This document shows positions 17,060-26,305 of a stretch of DNA of 64,000 nt, in pieces (position 1 is the stretch's first letter; each line of letters starts with the position of its first letter). The position numbers and the translations under genes are program-made. Origin of the DNA: Pseudomonas marginalis (GTDB lineage: Bacteria; Pseudomonadota; Gammaproteobacteria; Pseudomonadales; Pseudomonadaceae); assembly GCF_024169655.1 (NCBI RefSeq), contig NZ_JALJWV010000001.1:3911001-3975000 (forward strand), in the 5' to 3' direction. The notes under the pieces were generated by a model. That model was not told where the DNA came from and ran no database searches. It was given only the letters and a program-made list of their open reading frames with translations.

Positions 17060-18616
17060 ATGTTCGGCTGGATCAGCAATATCCGAGTCAGTGCTAAATT
17101 AAGTTTGGGATTCGGCCTGGTACTGGGGCTTGCATTGCTGCTGGCCGCCACCGGCTGGTACGCCGTTGTGACATTGACCGATCGCGGGCTGAAGGTTGAG
17201 GAAATTGCTCAGATCAGCGATTACACCAAAGACTTGCGCATCATTCGTTTACGCATCGGTACGAACAGTCAACCGGATGCCTATCAACCGCTGCAGCAAA
17301 CCCTGGACCGCCTAGCAGCCCACCTGGACAGCATCAGCGAAACATTCATCGACCCACGGGATCAAGACCTGATTCAACAGCAGGGAAATGCGGCCAAAGA
17401 GTACGGCCAACTGCTGCACGACCTGTCCACGCCCAACGTTGACCAAGCATCCCTGTTTAAACGGATGGGACAGTTGGGTGACGTGCTGCTCGACACCACG
17501 CAAAAACTGATTGAATCGCAAAATACCAAACGCGATTCCGATGCCGCGTCCGCCAAGACCTCACTCGGACTCGTCGCGACCCTGGCCCTGCTGCTGGGCG
17601 CACTCGCCGCATGGGTCATCACACGGCAAATCGTCAATCCACTGCAGCACACGCTCCAGGCGGTGAACCGCATTGCCCGGGGCGATTTGACCGAGCCTGT
17701 GGCGGTGACCCGGCGTGATGAACTGGGCCAACTGCAGTCAGGCCTCCAACAGATGATGCTCAACCTTCATGAGCTGATCGACGGCATTCGATCCGGCGTC
17801 ATCCAGGTTGCCAGCGCTGCCGAACAGCTGTCGGCGGTCACCGAGCAAACGAACTCCGGCATCAGCAACCAGAAAGCCGAAACGGATCATGTCGCCACCT
17901 CAATGAACGAGATGACCGCCACCGTCCACAACGTCGCCCGCAACGCCGAGGAGGCCTCCGCCGCCGCCTCCGCCGCAGATCAGCAAGCCTGCGAGGGCGA
18001 GCAGATCGTCGGGGAAGCCATCGCGCAGATCCAGCGCCTGGCGGCAGAACTCAACCAGTCGGCAGACGCCGTGCGCCACCTCCAGGAACAAAGCGATAAA
18101 ATCGGCGGCGTACTGGATGTGATCAAGGCCGTCGCCCAGCAAACCAACCTGTTGGCGCTGAACGCTGCGATTGAAGCCGCCCGCGCCGGAGAGGCCGGTC
18201 GCGGTTTTGCGGTCGTGGCTGACGAGGTGCGCAACCTCGCCCTGCGTACCCAGCGCTCCACCGAAGAAATTGAAATCCTGGTCGCCGGCGTACAAAGCGG
18301 CACCCAAGCCGTGGCCACCGGCATGGAAAGCAGCCTGTTGCTGAGCGAAAGCAGCGTGGAACACACCCACCGCGCCGTCAGCGCGCTGGAGAACATCACC
18401 AGCAAGGTCTCGATCATTCAGGCGATGAATCAGCAGATTGCCACGGCGGCGGAACAGCAAAGCGCCGTCACCGAGGAGATCAATCGCAGCGTGATCAACG
18501 TTCGCGACATCTCCGACCAGACGGCAAACACCTGCGAAGAAACCGCCGCGTCGAGTAACGAACTGGCGCGGCTGGGGCATGAGCTGGAAAAGCTCGTGGA
18601 GCGTTTCAAGGTCTAG
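17060..18616 (+). CDS. methyl-accepting chemotaxis protein
   Basis: Chemoreceptor of 518 residues. TM1 lies at about 12-35 (LSLGFGLVLGLALLLAATGW), then a small helical ligand-binding domain (about 36-170), TM2 (LGLVATLALLLGALAAWVIT, about 173-192), a HAMP domain (NPLQHTLQAVNRIARGDLTE) and the signalling tip EAARAGEAGRGFAVVADEVR. There is no C-terminal CheR-docking pentapeptide. The start at 17060 has GGAG five bases upstream and puts TM1 at the N-terminus. The ligand is unknown. It overlaps the convergent MFS gene by four bases at the stops. Confidence 0.93.
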   Translation: MFGWISNIRVSAKLSLGFGLVLGLALLLAATGWYAVVTLTDRGLKVEEIAQISDYTKDLRIIRLRIGTNSQPDAYQPLQQTLDRLAAHLDSISETFIDPRDQDLIQQQGNAAKEYGQLLHDLSTPNVDQASLFKRMGQLGDVLLDTTQKLIESQNTKRDSDAASAKTSLGLVATLALLLGALAAWVITRQIVNPLQHTLQAVNRIARGDLTEPVAVTRRDELGQLQSGLQQMMLNLHELIDGIRSGVIQVASAAEQLSAVTEQTNSGISNQKAETDHVATSMNEMTATVHNVARNAEEASAAASAADQQACEGEQIVGEAIAQIQRLAAELNQSADAVRHLQEQSDKIGGVLDVIKAVAQQTNLLALNAAIEAARAGEAGRGFAVVADEVRNLALRTQRSTEEIEILVAGVQSGTQAVATGMESSLLLSESSVEHTHRAVSALENITSKVSIIQAMNQQIATAAEQQSAVTEEINRSVINVRDISDQTANTCEETAASSNELARLGHELEKLVERFKV

Positions 18617-19986
18617 GAATGAGTCCGGCTCGGTGGCGCAGACACGCCCTGTCGATCGCTCGACAGCGCGCCGGCGCTACGCCCCAACCCATAGATCGCA
18701 AGGGCTGCCAGACCGCAAGGCACCACCAGTGCTGCAAACACTTGCGCGAAGGTCCAGCCCCAACTCAGCATCTGCGCGCCGGCAAAGGCGCTGAGGATCG
18801 CGCCCAAACGACCGATGCCGCTCATCCAACTGGCGCCAGTGGCTCGCGCCTGGGTGGGGTAGAACGTGGCGGCCAGCGCATTCATGCCGACGCTGGCGCC
18901 ATTGAGGCCAAACCCGACCAGCCACGCGATCAGGCACAGCAGGAGGAAGTGCCCCGTGGCCTGGCCGATCGCATAAATCACCCCACCGCTCAACACGAAC
19001 ACCGCCATCAACACCCGGTATTTGTTCCAGCGATCCATGACCCAACCGACACACAGCGCGCCGGCAGGTCCGCCGATCTGGAACATCGCGGTCACAATGG
19101 CCGCGTCCGCCACGCTGTAACCGCCCCCCTCTTTCACCAGGGTCGGTAACCAGCCGCTGAACAGGTAGACCAGAAACAACGCCAGCACATAACCACTCCA
19201 CAGCATCAACGTGCCGACGCGATAGGACGGGGACAATACGATGCGCATCGCCGAAGCGCGCAGCAGCGGATGAGCCGGCAGGCAGAAGGTCGATTTCGCG
19301 TGACTGACGCCCGGCGCGAGTTTTTCCACAATGGCGCGGATACGCGCGTTCGGCGCCCGTTTGGCGACCAGGAAGGTCACCGACTCGGGCAGTTTGAAAT
19401 ACAGCAACGGCGCCACCAGCAGGGGCAAGACGCCGCCCAGCACCAGCATGCTTTTCCAGCCGAAGGCCGGGATCATCCAGGCTGACAGAAACCCGCCTCC
19501 GGCGGCGCCCAGGGAGAACCCGCAAAACGCCACCGTAATCAGGAACGAACGGCTGCGCTGCGGCGCGTACTCCGAGACCAGGGTACTGGCATTCGGCATG
19601 GCCGCGCCGAGCCCCAACCCGGTGAGGAAGCGCAGGATCACCATGGTGCTGATGTCCGGGGAAAACGCCGTCGCCAGCGTCCACAAGCCAAACATGGACA
19701 CACTGCTCACCAGCACGATCTTGCGCCCGTAACGGTCGGCCAGCGGCCCGGCGACCAATGCGCCGACCGCCAGGCCAATCAACGCCGCGCTCAGCACCGG
19801 GCCCAACTGCTGATGGCTCAAGCCCCAGTCCATTTTCAATTGTGGTGCGATAAAGCCCATGATTGCCACATCGAAGCCATCCAGGCCGATGATCAGGAAA
19901 CCGAGAAACACCACCCACTTCTGAAAGCCGCCAATAGGGCGACTGTTGATCAGCGCGTGAATGTCGATGGGTTGAGTGGTCAGCAT
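18613..19986 (-). CDS. MFS aromatic acid:H+ symporter (AAHS family)
   Basis: Twelve-helix MFS permease, 457 residues. TM1 has GLDGFDVAIMGF, the acidic signature of the aromatic acid/H+ symporters (PcaK, BenK, MhpT), and the 2-3 loop has GPLADRYGRK. Start 19986 has GAGG eight bases upstream. It is the last gene of a minus-strand set (SDR, KstD-like flavoprotein, NIPSNAP), so it probably imports their aromatic or alicyclic acid substrate. The substrate cannot be told from sequence. Confidence 0.88.
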   Translation of the reverse strand: MLTTQPIDIHALINSRPIGGFQKWVVFLGFLIIGLDGFDVAIMGFIAPQLKMDWGLSHQQLGPVLSAALIGLAVGALVAGPLADRYGRKIVLVSSVSMFGLWTLATAFSPDISTMVILRFLTGLGLGAAMPNASTLVSEYAPQRSRSFLITVAFCGFSLGAAGGGFLSAWMIPAFGWKSMLVLGGVLPLLVAPLLYFKLPESVTFLVAKRAPNARIRAIVEKLAPGVSHAKSTFCLPAHPLLRASAMRIVLSPSYRVGTLMLWSGYVLALFLVYLFSGWLPTLVKEGGGYSVADAAIVTAMFQIGGPAGALCVGWVMDRWNKYRVLMAVFVLSGGVIYAIGQATGHFLLLCLIAWLVGFGLNGASVGMNALAATFYPTQARATGASWMSGIGRLGAILSAFAGAQMLSWGWTFAQVFAALVVPCGLAALAIYGLGRSAGALSSDRQGVSAPPSRTHS

Positions 19987-20063
19987 AAAAGTCACCTCTG
20001 TGTTGTGGGGGCGCTCAACCACTGCGCCCGCTTTTTTATTGGGGTGAAACGGCAACCGGCAGC

Positions 20064-20396
20064 TCAAACGCGGCCGAGGCTGTGGAACCGCACCGGACGG
20101 ATAATCCGGGTTTCCTGGGCAACGATCAGATGCGCCGAAGCCTGCAGGTAGACCGGGAAGCGGGGATCGCTATCCCGCGCCTGACTGCGTCGTTCGAAGT
20201 CATCGAGACTGTCGTAGCCCCACAGGTGCACGACCTGGTTCAAAGGGCCGATGCTGCTGGTATAGAACCCCAGCGGCGCGCCCAGATGCTCGAGCAAAAC
20301 CGGCATCGCCAGGCGATCGAAGACCTCGATGAACTCGGGCATGCCCCGTGGGCGAATGGTGTAGATACGGTGGTCGATGACCGGCTTGTGATTCAT
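20064..20396 (-). CDS. NIPSNAP family protein
   Basis: Small soluble protein of 110 residues, with IDHRIYTIRPRGMPEFIEVF near the start and HLWGYDSLDDFERRSQAR in the middle, the characteristic pieces of the NIPSNAP (ferredoxin-like dimeric barrel) family. Its biochemical role is unclear; in bacteria such genes are common in catabolic operons. The start overlaps the stop of the flavoprotein gene by one base (TGATG), so the two are co-translated. Confidence 0.85.
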   Translation of the reverse strand: MNHKPVIDHRIYTIRPRGMPEFIEVFDRLAMPVLLEHLGAPLGFYTSSIGPLNQVVHLWGYDSLDDFERRSQARDSDPRFPVYLQASAHLIVAQETRIIRPVRFHSLGRV

Positions 20397-22144
20397 CAGG
20401 CCACCTCCTGCCGAGGCGTGCCCGGTGTTTTTGCGGCGGCCACCCGAGCCAGGTGCAGGCCCGTGAGGTAGCCGAAAGTCATGATCGGCCCGAGCGTGAT
20501 ACCGGCGGCGGGATAGTTGCCGCCCATGATGCTCGCGCGGTCGTTGCCCACCGCGTACAGCCCATCGATCGCCTGGCCCTGAAGGTCGAGCACTTCACCG
20601 CAGACGCTGGTTTTGATGCCGTCAAAGGTGCCGAGATCGCCCATGATGACTTTGAGGGCGTAGTAAGGGCCGTCGCCAATCGGCGCCACGCACGGGTTCG
20701 GCAGGTTCTGCGGGTCGGCAAGGTAGCGGTTGAAGGCAGTGGTGCCGCGGCCGAACTGCCGATCCACGCCCTGCCCCGCCGTGCGGTTGTAGTCGCGCAC
20801 GGTCTGTTCCAGCCCGGCCGCGTCGAGCCCGGCGCTCTGCGCCAATTCAGCCAGGGTGCGGCCGCTGTGCAGGTAGCCATTGCGCAGCAATGGCCCGAGG
20901 GGCATCGGCGCCGGCTTGGCGTAACCCAGGCCGTACTTGGCCATGGTCCGGCGGTCGCAGATCAACCACATGGCGGTTTCGCTCTGATCGGCACAGGCTT
21001 CGATCATCGCCGCGCCGACGTCGTGGTAGGAGTTGGACTCGTTGGTGAACCGTTGGCCATTGCGGGTCACACCGATCACGCCGGGCTTGTAGCGATCGAG
21101 CAAATGCGGAAAGGCCGTGAACGTGCCGTGCCCCATCGGCACTTTCGAGACGGGCATCCAGGCAGCGGGCGCCTTGAGCCGGATATCGACGCTGCCGCCC
21201 AACGCCTCGGCCATGCGTGCGCCATCCCCGGTGTTGGTCTGCGGCACCGGTGAGAAATGCTCGCCACCGCGACGCACATGGGGATAGGCCTGCTTCAAGC
21301 GTTGCAGGTCATGGGAAAACCCGCCGCTGGCCAGTACCACCGCGTGGCGGGCTTCAAACCGCAACTCGCCGCCTTCGGTCTGAGCGATCACCCCCGTTAC
21401 CCGGTCTGCGCTTTTCAACAATTGCCGGGCGCTGGTTTGCGTCAGGATCGGAATCCCCAGGTCCAGCGCCGATTTCGCCAGCCGCGCGGCCAAGGCATTG
21501 CCGCTGGTGACCTGGATGCCGCGCCGGTAAAGCAGCAATTCCTTGGCATGCGTCATCAGGCGCTTTGCGACATAAAGGAACGAGGTCAGGGATTTGGTCG
21601 CATTGAAGAAATGCTTGAGGTCGGCATTCGACGAATTGAACATCATCCCAATGAACGTGATGGTTTTGAGCGGCGGGCGCAGACGTGCCATGTCGGCGCC
21701 CAGCCGGCGAATGTCGAAAGGCGCGGCGAGGATCGAACGGCCGATATCGACGCCACCGCCCACGTCCGGGTGGTAATCCGGATAGAGGGTCGGAATGAAC
21801 CGGACCTCGGTCTCTCGCTGGAAAAAGTCGATCATCTGCGGCGCGTTATCGAGAAACGCATCGACAGCCTCGGCATCGTAAAAATCGCCCGTTTCGTTCT
21901 TCATGTAGGTCAGCGCGGCCTCCCGACTGTCCGCGATGCCCTTGGCCTTGGACAGCGTGTTGCCGGGAATCCACAGCACCCCTCCCGAGAACGCGGTGGT
22001 GCCGCCGAAGTACGCATCCTTTTCAATCACAATGACTTCCAGCCCCTGCTTGCGCGCGGTGATGGCGGTCGCCAGGCCACCGGCACCGGCGCCGATCACC
22101 AGTACGTCGCACCGACGGATCGCCTCGGTAGTTGTCGTCGTCAT
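20396..22144 (-). CDS. KstD/fumarate-reductase-like FAD-dependent dehydrogenase
   Basis: Flavoprotein of 582 residues. The N-terminal FAD motif is DVLVIGAGAGGLATAI with the distal acid in VIVIEKDAYFGG; the C-terminal FAD-binding part has MGGNYPAAGITLGPIMTFGY. This matches the family of 3-ketosteroid delta-1-dehydrogenases and flavocytochrome-c-like fumarate reductases, which add or remove a double bond next to a carbonyl. Start ATG 22144; a GTG four codons earlier is possible. The substrate is unknown; neighbours (SDR, aromatic-acid permease) suggest a cyclic ketone or acid. Confidence 0.88.
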   Translation of the reverse strand: MTTTTTEAIRRCDVLVIGAGAGGLATAITARKQGLEVIVIEKDAYFGGTTAFSGGVLWIPGNTLSKAKGIADSREAALTYMKNETGDFYDAEAVDAFLDNAPQMIDFFQRETEVRFIPTLYPDYHPDVGGGVDIGRSILAAPFDIRRLGADMARLRPPLKTITFIGMMFNSSNADLKHFFNATKSLTSFLYVAKRLMTHAKELLLYRRGIQVTSGNALAARLAKSALDLGIPILTQTSARQLLKSADRVTGVIAQTEGGELRFEARHAVVLASGGFSHDLQRLKQAYPHVRRGGEHFSPVPQTNTGDGARMAEALGGSVDIRLKAPAAWMPVSKVPMGHGTFTAFPHLLDRYKPGVIGVTRNGQRFTNESNSYHDVGAAMIEACADQSETAMWLICDRRTMAKYGLGYAKPAPMPLGPLLRNGYLHSGRTLAELAQSAGLDAAGLEQTVRDYNRTAGQGVDRQFGRGTTAFNRYLADPQNLPNPCVAPIGDGPYYALKVIMGDLGTFDGIKTSVCGEVLDLQGQAIDGLYAVGNDRASIMGGNYPAAGITLGPIMTFGYLTGLHLARVAAAKTPGTPRQEVA

Positions 22145-22253
22145 AGTCAGTCTCACTCGGTAAAAGCCAGCCGAACGCTCGCCGTCATCGACAGCACGAC
22201 AGGCACAGGTTGGCTTGGGTATTCGGAGTCGGCCATCAGCGGCCGGACGCGGG

Positions 22254-23093
22254 TCAGGCCTGGCGGCTGGCCATGGGGGATTCGTAGCCGGGGCGAGGAA
22301 TCAACGCCATCAGCATGCTTTCCAGGCCACCGTCGACGGTCAGTTCGGCAGCGTTGACATAACCGGCCCGCGAGCTCGCGAGGAAGAGCACGGCATCGGC
22401 GATGTCCTGAGGCTCGCCGATGCGCTGGTTGGCGGTCATCGCCTTGCGCTGCTGCTCGACCTTGGGGTCGGCGTAGAACGCCGCCGACAGCGGCGTGCGG
22501 ATCAGGCCCGGGCAAATGGCATTGCTGCGAATGCCCCGTGGCCCCCACTCCGCGGCGATCTGCCGGGAGAGCATGGCGACCCCGGCCTTGGCGACGCTGT
22601 AGGCGCCGCTGAAGGTTTGCGGGTAATGCGCGGCGATCGACGCGATGTGCACGATGCTGCCGCTGTGCCGGGCCAGCATCAGCCGCCCGAACGCCTGGGC
22701 ACACAGCAAATAGCCCGTCAGGTTGACCGAGAGCACCCGGTTCCATTCGTCCACGGTCAGCGCTTCAAGCGCCCCGGCCTGCAGCACGCTGGCGTTGTTG
22801 ATCAGCACATCGCAGCGCCCATGGAGCGCCTGCACGTGTTCGGCGGCCTGTTGCACGCTGACGGGATCGGCAATATCGCAGTGCAGCACAGAGACATCCG
22901 CTGCACTGTTTTGCGCCAGCTCGGCGGCCAGTTCACGGCATTTGTGTTCGTCGCGATCAAGCAGCACCACATGGGCGTTCTGGCGCACCAGCGCGGCGGC
23001 AATCGCGGCGCCAATACCGCCGGCCGCGCCGGTGAGCACACACACCCTGGAATCGAGGTTCAGCCAGCTTTTCTGCAGGTCGTTATTATTCAT
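22254..23093 (-). CDS. short-chain dehydrogenase/reductase
   Basis: Classical SDR of 279 residues. The cofactor motif is TGAAGGIGAAIA (about 21-32), the NNAS motif is present (VLINNASVL), catalytic Ser lies in IASIAAHYPQTFSGAYSVAKAG, and the YSVAK motif supplies Tyr and Lys. The start at 23093 has GGAG six bases upstream. It is the first gene of a minus-strand set and is divergent from an AraC-type regulator. It likely oxidises or reduces an alcohol/ketone intermediate in the same pathway as the KstD-like enzyme. Confidence 0.92.
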   Translation of the reverse strand: MNNNDLQKSWLNLDSRVCVLTGAAGGIGAAIAAALVRQNAHVVLLDRDEHKCRELAAELAQNSAADVSVLHCDIADPVSVQQAAEHVQALHGRCDVLINNASVLQAGALEALTVDEWNRVLSVNLTGYLLCAQAFGRLMLARHSGSIVHIASIAAHYPQTFSGAYSVAKAGVAMLSRQIAAEWGPRGIRSNAICPGLIRTPLSAAFYADPKVEQQRKAMTANQRIGEPQDIADAVLFLASSRAGYVNAAELTVDGGLESMLMALIPRPGYESPMASRQA

Positions 23094-23297
23094 TGTTATC
23101 TCCAACACGCATTTCAAGACAGTTCGCCCACTGCACGGGAAGCCGCAGGCGCTGCTCAGGATAGAAGCGTGGGACGGCGCGCAAGAATGGACAAAACGTT
23201 CAACCGTCGAGACTTTTACGACAAATCTGCGGCAAATTGCCCAACGCGCGGATTCTTCGCTAAGGTAGAAAACTCGTGCCCGTAGACTATAAAAATA

Positions 23298-24185
23298 ATG
23301 AACAAGATTCCCAGCTATGCCCTGTACGGCGAAGCGGCGGCGCCGATATGGCACGACTCCCTGCATGTCGAGTCGATCTCCCTGCGCTCCGGCGCCTATA
23401 ACTGGGAGATCGCCGCCCATCGACACGACGGGTTGTTGCAGATGCTGTACCTGCAAAGCGGCGAAGGCGAGGTGCTGCTGGACAACCAGCGGGTCGAGGT
23501 CAAGGCGCCGTGCCTGCTGTTCATCCCTGAGCAGATCGTGCATGGCTTCGCCTGGCACGGACGGGTCGAAGGGCATGTGATCACTGCCGTGCAACACCCG
23601 CTGGAAAGCATCGTCCAAGTGCTCTCCCCGGGCCTGTTGGCGCAGATCCAGAAACCCTGCGTCGTCGCCCTGCCGCATTGGGAACCGGCCGACAATCCGC
23701 TGGAGCCGCTGTATCGGGCCTTGTACGAGGAGTATCACGGTCGTGGCCGGGAGCATGTCGCGTGCAGCATGTCATTGCTGCTCGCGCTGGTGATCCAGAT
23801 GCTGCGCCTGAGCGAGCACACCCACGACCTGCATGCGCACCGTCACGATCGCCGCAGCCAGCAGATGATCGCGTTCCGCGAACGGGTGAACCGGCACTTT
23901 CGCGAACACCTTTCGCTGCATGACTACGCCAATTTCCTCGGGATCACCGTGGTCACCCTGGGCCGGCTGTGTCATGAACAACTCGGCATGACCCCCATGA
24001 CCTTGATCAACGCCCGACTGATCCTCGAAGCCAAACGCGAACTGGCCCATTCGCCCCAAAGCGTCAAGCAGATTGCCCACGGCATGGGGTTTTCCGATGT
24101 CGGCTACTTCAGCCGTTTTTTTCGCAAGCACGCCCAGTGCAGCCCCAGTGAGTTTCGCCTTCAGGCCCAGGCCGCGCGGCAATGA
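23298..24185 (+). CDS. AraC-family transcriptional regulator
   Basis: Regulator of 295 residues. The N-terminal cupin-like sensing domain shows HRHDGLLQMLYLQSGEGEV and CLLFIPEQIVHGFAW; the C-terminal double helix-turn-helix ends with SVKQIAHGMGFSDVGYFSRF and FRKHAQCSPSEFR. The pattern resembles the PobR/HpaA group that responds to aromatic acids. It is divergent from the SDR operon (204 bases between starts), its probable target. No good ribosome site is visible before the ATG. Confidence 0.9.
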   Translation: MNKIPSYALYGEAAAPIWHDSLHVESISLRSGAYNWEIAAHRHDGLLQMLYLQSGEGEVLLDNQRVEVKAPCLLFIPEQIVHGFAWHGRVEGHVITAVQHPLESIVQVLSPGLLAQIQKPCVVALPHWEPADNPLEPLYRALYEEYHGRGREHVACSMSLLLALVIQMLRLSEHTHDLHAHRHDRRSQQMIAFRERVNRHFREHLSLHDYANFLGITVVTLGRLCHEQLGMTPMTLINARLILEAKRELAHSPQSVKQIAHGMGFSDVGYFSRFFRKHAQCSPSEFRLQAQAARQ

Positions 24186-24224
24186 GGCTCAGGGCGCGGC
24201 AACGCCTGCCCGTCGTACACCGCC

Positions 24225-25253
24225 TCAGCCTTCAGCCATCGCCCGCAGCTGCGCCAACTCCTGCTCCGCGATTGCCACGCCGTGCTGCGCGCAATGTTCG
24301 CGTTCGCGGTAACGACGTTCGCCCGGCATACGTTGCACGCCGACTTCATGCATATGCGCCACCAAGGTCTGGGCACGCTGGGCAAAACGCTCGCCCACGG
24401 ACTTGCGCGGATCGATCACGATAATTAGTTGCCCGGTCCACGGGGTTTTCGCCCCGGGGTGCTGGTTCCAGTCGAACTCAAAAGAGAAGTTACCACCGGT
24501 CAGCGCGGCCGCCAGCAACTCCACCATCATCGACAGGGCCGAGCCCTTGTGCCCGCCAAACGGCAACAATGCGCCGCCATTGAGAATCGCGTTGGGGTCC
24601 TGTGTCGCCAGCCCCTGGCTATCGACACCAATGCCCGGCGGCAAGGTCTCACCGGCACGCGCAGCGATCTGCACATCGCCATGGGCCATGGCACTGGTCG
24701 CCATGTCGAAAACGATCGGATCGCTTCCCGCACAAGGCGCCGCGAAGGCAATCGGGTTGGTGCCAAACAGGGGGCGTCGAGCGCCATGGGGCACCACGCA
24801 GGTCATGCTATTGACCACGCTCAAGGCCACCAGCCCTTCCTCGGCGAAGGGTTCAACGTCTGGCCAGAGCGCCGCGAAATGGTGGGAGTTGTGAATCGCC
24901 AGCACGGCAATCCCGGCACTGCGGGCTTTTTCCAGCAACAACTCGCGGGCAGCGGCCAGGGCCGGTTGGGCGAAACCGTTGCGCGCATCGACCCGGACAT
25001 AACCCGAGGCGACATCTTCCACCACCGGTACCGCCCGGCCGTCGACCCAGCCACTGGCCAGGGTCGAGACGTAGCCGGGAATCCGGAACACCCCGTGGCT
25101 GTGAGCGCCGTCGCGCTGGGCGCTGGCGCAGTTATGGGCCAGTACCGCAGCGACTTCGGCCGACGTGCCATGACGCTCGAAAATGGCGCGCAGCAACACG
25201 ACCAGATCGCTGAAAGCAATAGGCTCTACAGCAGAATGTGCAGGTGAAGACAT
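24225..25253 (-). CDS. dpkA: delta1-piperideine-2-carboxylate reductase (Ldh family)
   Basis: NAD(P)H-dependent imine reductase of 342 residues in the malate/lactate-dehydrogenase-2 (Ldh) family. Family pieces include SHGVFRIPGYV, HNSHHFAALWPDVE, VPHGARRPLFGTNPIAFAAP, DMATSAMAHG and LPFGGHKGSALSMMVE. Gene order (dpkA, divergent RpiR regulator, ABC transporter, AmaD-type oxidase, ABC ATPase) matches the P. putida D-lysine region from memory, where DpkA reduces delta1-piperideine-2-carboxylate to L-pipecolate. The amaC gene found next to dpkA in P. putida is absent; an AraC gene lies there instead. Confidence 0.88.
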   Translation of the reverse strand: MSSPAHSAVEPIAFSDLVVLLRAIFERHGTSAEVAAVLAHNCASAQRDGAHSHGVFRIPGYVSTLASGWVDGRAVPVVEDVASGYVRVDARNGFAQPALAAARELLLEKARSAGIAVLAIHNSHHFAALWPDVEPFAEEGLVALSVVNSMTCVVPHGARRPLFGTNPIAFAAPCAGSDPIVFDMATSAMAHGDVQIAARAGETLPPGIGVDSQGLATQDPNAILNGGALLPFGGHKGSALSMMVELLAAALTGGNFSFEFDWNQHPGAKTPWTGQLIIVIDPRKSVGERFAQRAQTLVAHMHEVGVQRMPGERRYREREHCAQHGVAIAEQELAQLRAMAEG

Positions 25254-25319
25254 TTGAAAACTCCCGGATCGAGGTAGGGCAAAGCCAGCGCCGTTGCAAG
25301 CATTCGACTATCTAGTCAT

Positions 25320-25372
25320 GACAGCAAACTGTCAAATGTTGACTTGGTGACAGAAAACATTCATTTTCTGTC
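25320..25372. promoter_or_regulatory. two GACAG...CTGTC inverted repeats, candidate RpiR operators
   Basis: The first is GACAG-CAAA-CTGTC (25320-25333). The second has perfect nine-base arms, GACAGAAAA (25349-25357) and TTTTCTGTC (25364-25372), around a six-base centre. Both share the same half-site and lie between divergent dpkA and rpiR, so they are likely operators for the RpiR-family protein. The second ends 17 bases before the rpiR start. Confidence 0.55.
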
Positions 25373-25389
25373 GCAAGCAAAAAAATACA

Positions 25390-26283
25390 GTGAGTCGTAC
25401 CGTGAGCCAACCGATCAAGCAACGTCTTGAAAACAGTCTGTCGACAGCTGCCGCTTCCGGTCGGACGATTGCCACGTACATGCTCGCCAACCTGCATGAG
25501 CTGCCCTTTCAGACCGCCGCCGATATCGCCCAGAAACTCGGGGTCAGCGAGTCGAGCGTGGGGCGCTTTTGTCGCGCACTCGGTTACAGCCATTTCAAGG
25601 ATCTGAAAAACGACCTGAAAGATGACCTCGGCGATGGCCCGTGGCTGGTGGGCGACCGCTTGCAAGAATTTCGCCAGCAACAGAGCCACAACCCGCAAGG
25701 CCCTTCACGCAGCCTGGAACTGGAAGTCGCCGCGCTGGTACGCGTCTATGAACACAGCCAGACGCCCGCCTGGAATACCGTCAGCGAACGCTTGGCAAAC
25801 ACCCCAAAAATCTTCGTTGCCGGCTTTCAAACCGAACGCGGCATCGCCCTCTCGATGGTGCACCTGTTGCAGTACCTGCGCGATGGCGTGCAGGTGGTGG
25901 ACGGCTCTGCCGGGCATTTCGGCGATGTGTTGCTGAGCAACCCGGAACACACCGCGCTGGTGGTGTTCGAGGCGCGCCGCTATTCGCGCCACGCCCTGAC
26001 CCTGTGCCGCAAGGCCCGGGCGGCAGGCATCCCGGTGACGCTGATCACTGACACCTTTTGCGATTGGGCCGAACTGCACGCCGACGAGGTCTTTCGCCTG
26101 CCTACCGAATTCAATCTTTTCTGGGAATCGACGGCGACGATGTTGTCGCTGGTGCACCTGATGGTCAACGAGGTCTGCAAGAAACTCGGGCCCGATGTAG
26201 AAAAACGCTTGGAAGCAACTGCCGCGCTACACAACGAATTCGTGGGTTACACATCGTCACTCGCGAGCAAACAAGAGCAATAG
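25390..26283 (+). CDS. MurR/RpiR-family transcriptional regulator
   Basis: Regulator of 297 residues. The N-terminal HTH_6 domain contains FQTAADIAQKLGVSESSVGR followed by FCRALGYSHFKDLKNDL; the C-terminal SIS domain contains KIFVAGFQTERGIALSMVHL and ALVVFEARRYSRHALTLCRK. It opens the D-lysine transport operon and is divergent from dpkA; it probably senses a lysine-derived ligand. The start is GTG at 25390 or the GTG four codons later; neither has a strong ribosome site. Confidence 0.9.
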   Translation: MSRTVSQPIKQRLENSLSTAAASGRTIATYMLANLHELPFQTAADIAQKLGVSESSVGRFCRALGYSHFKDLKNDLKDDLGDGPWLVGDRLQEFRQQQSHNPQGPSRSLELEVAALVRVYEHSQTPAWNTVSERLANTPKIFVAGFQTERGIALSMVHLLQYLRDGVQVVDGSAGHFGDVLLSNPEHTALVVFEARRYSRHALTLCRKARAAGIPVTLITDTFCDWAELHADEVFRLPTEFNLFWESTATMLSLVHLMVNEVCKKLGPDVEKRLEATAALHNEFVGYTSSLASKQEQ

Positions 26284-26305
26284 GCCAGCAGATTGAGAGG
26301 CAACG

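Noticed and set aside
22254..23756. 500-codon frame containing the SDR
   Set aside because: The first 221 residues read through the promoter region and antisense to the AraC gene; the true SDR start with a ribosome site is at 23093.
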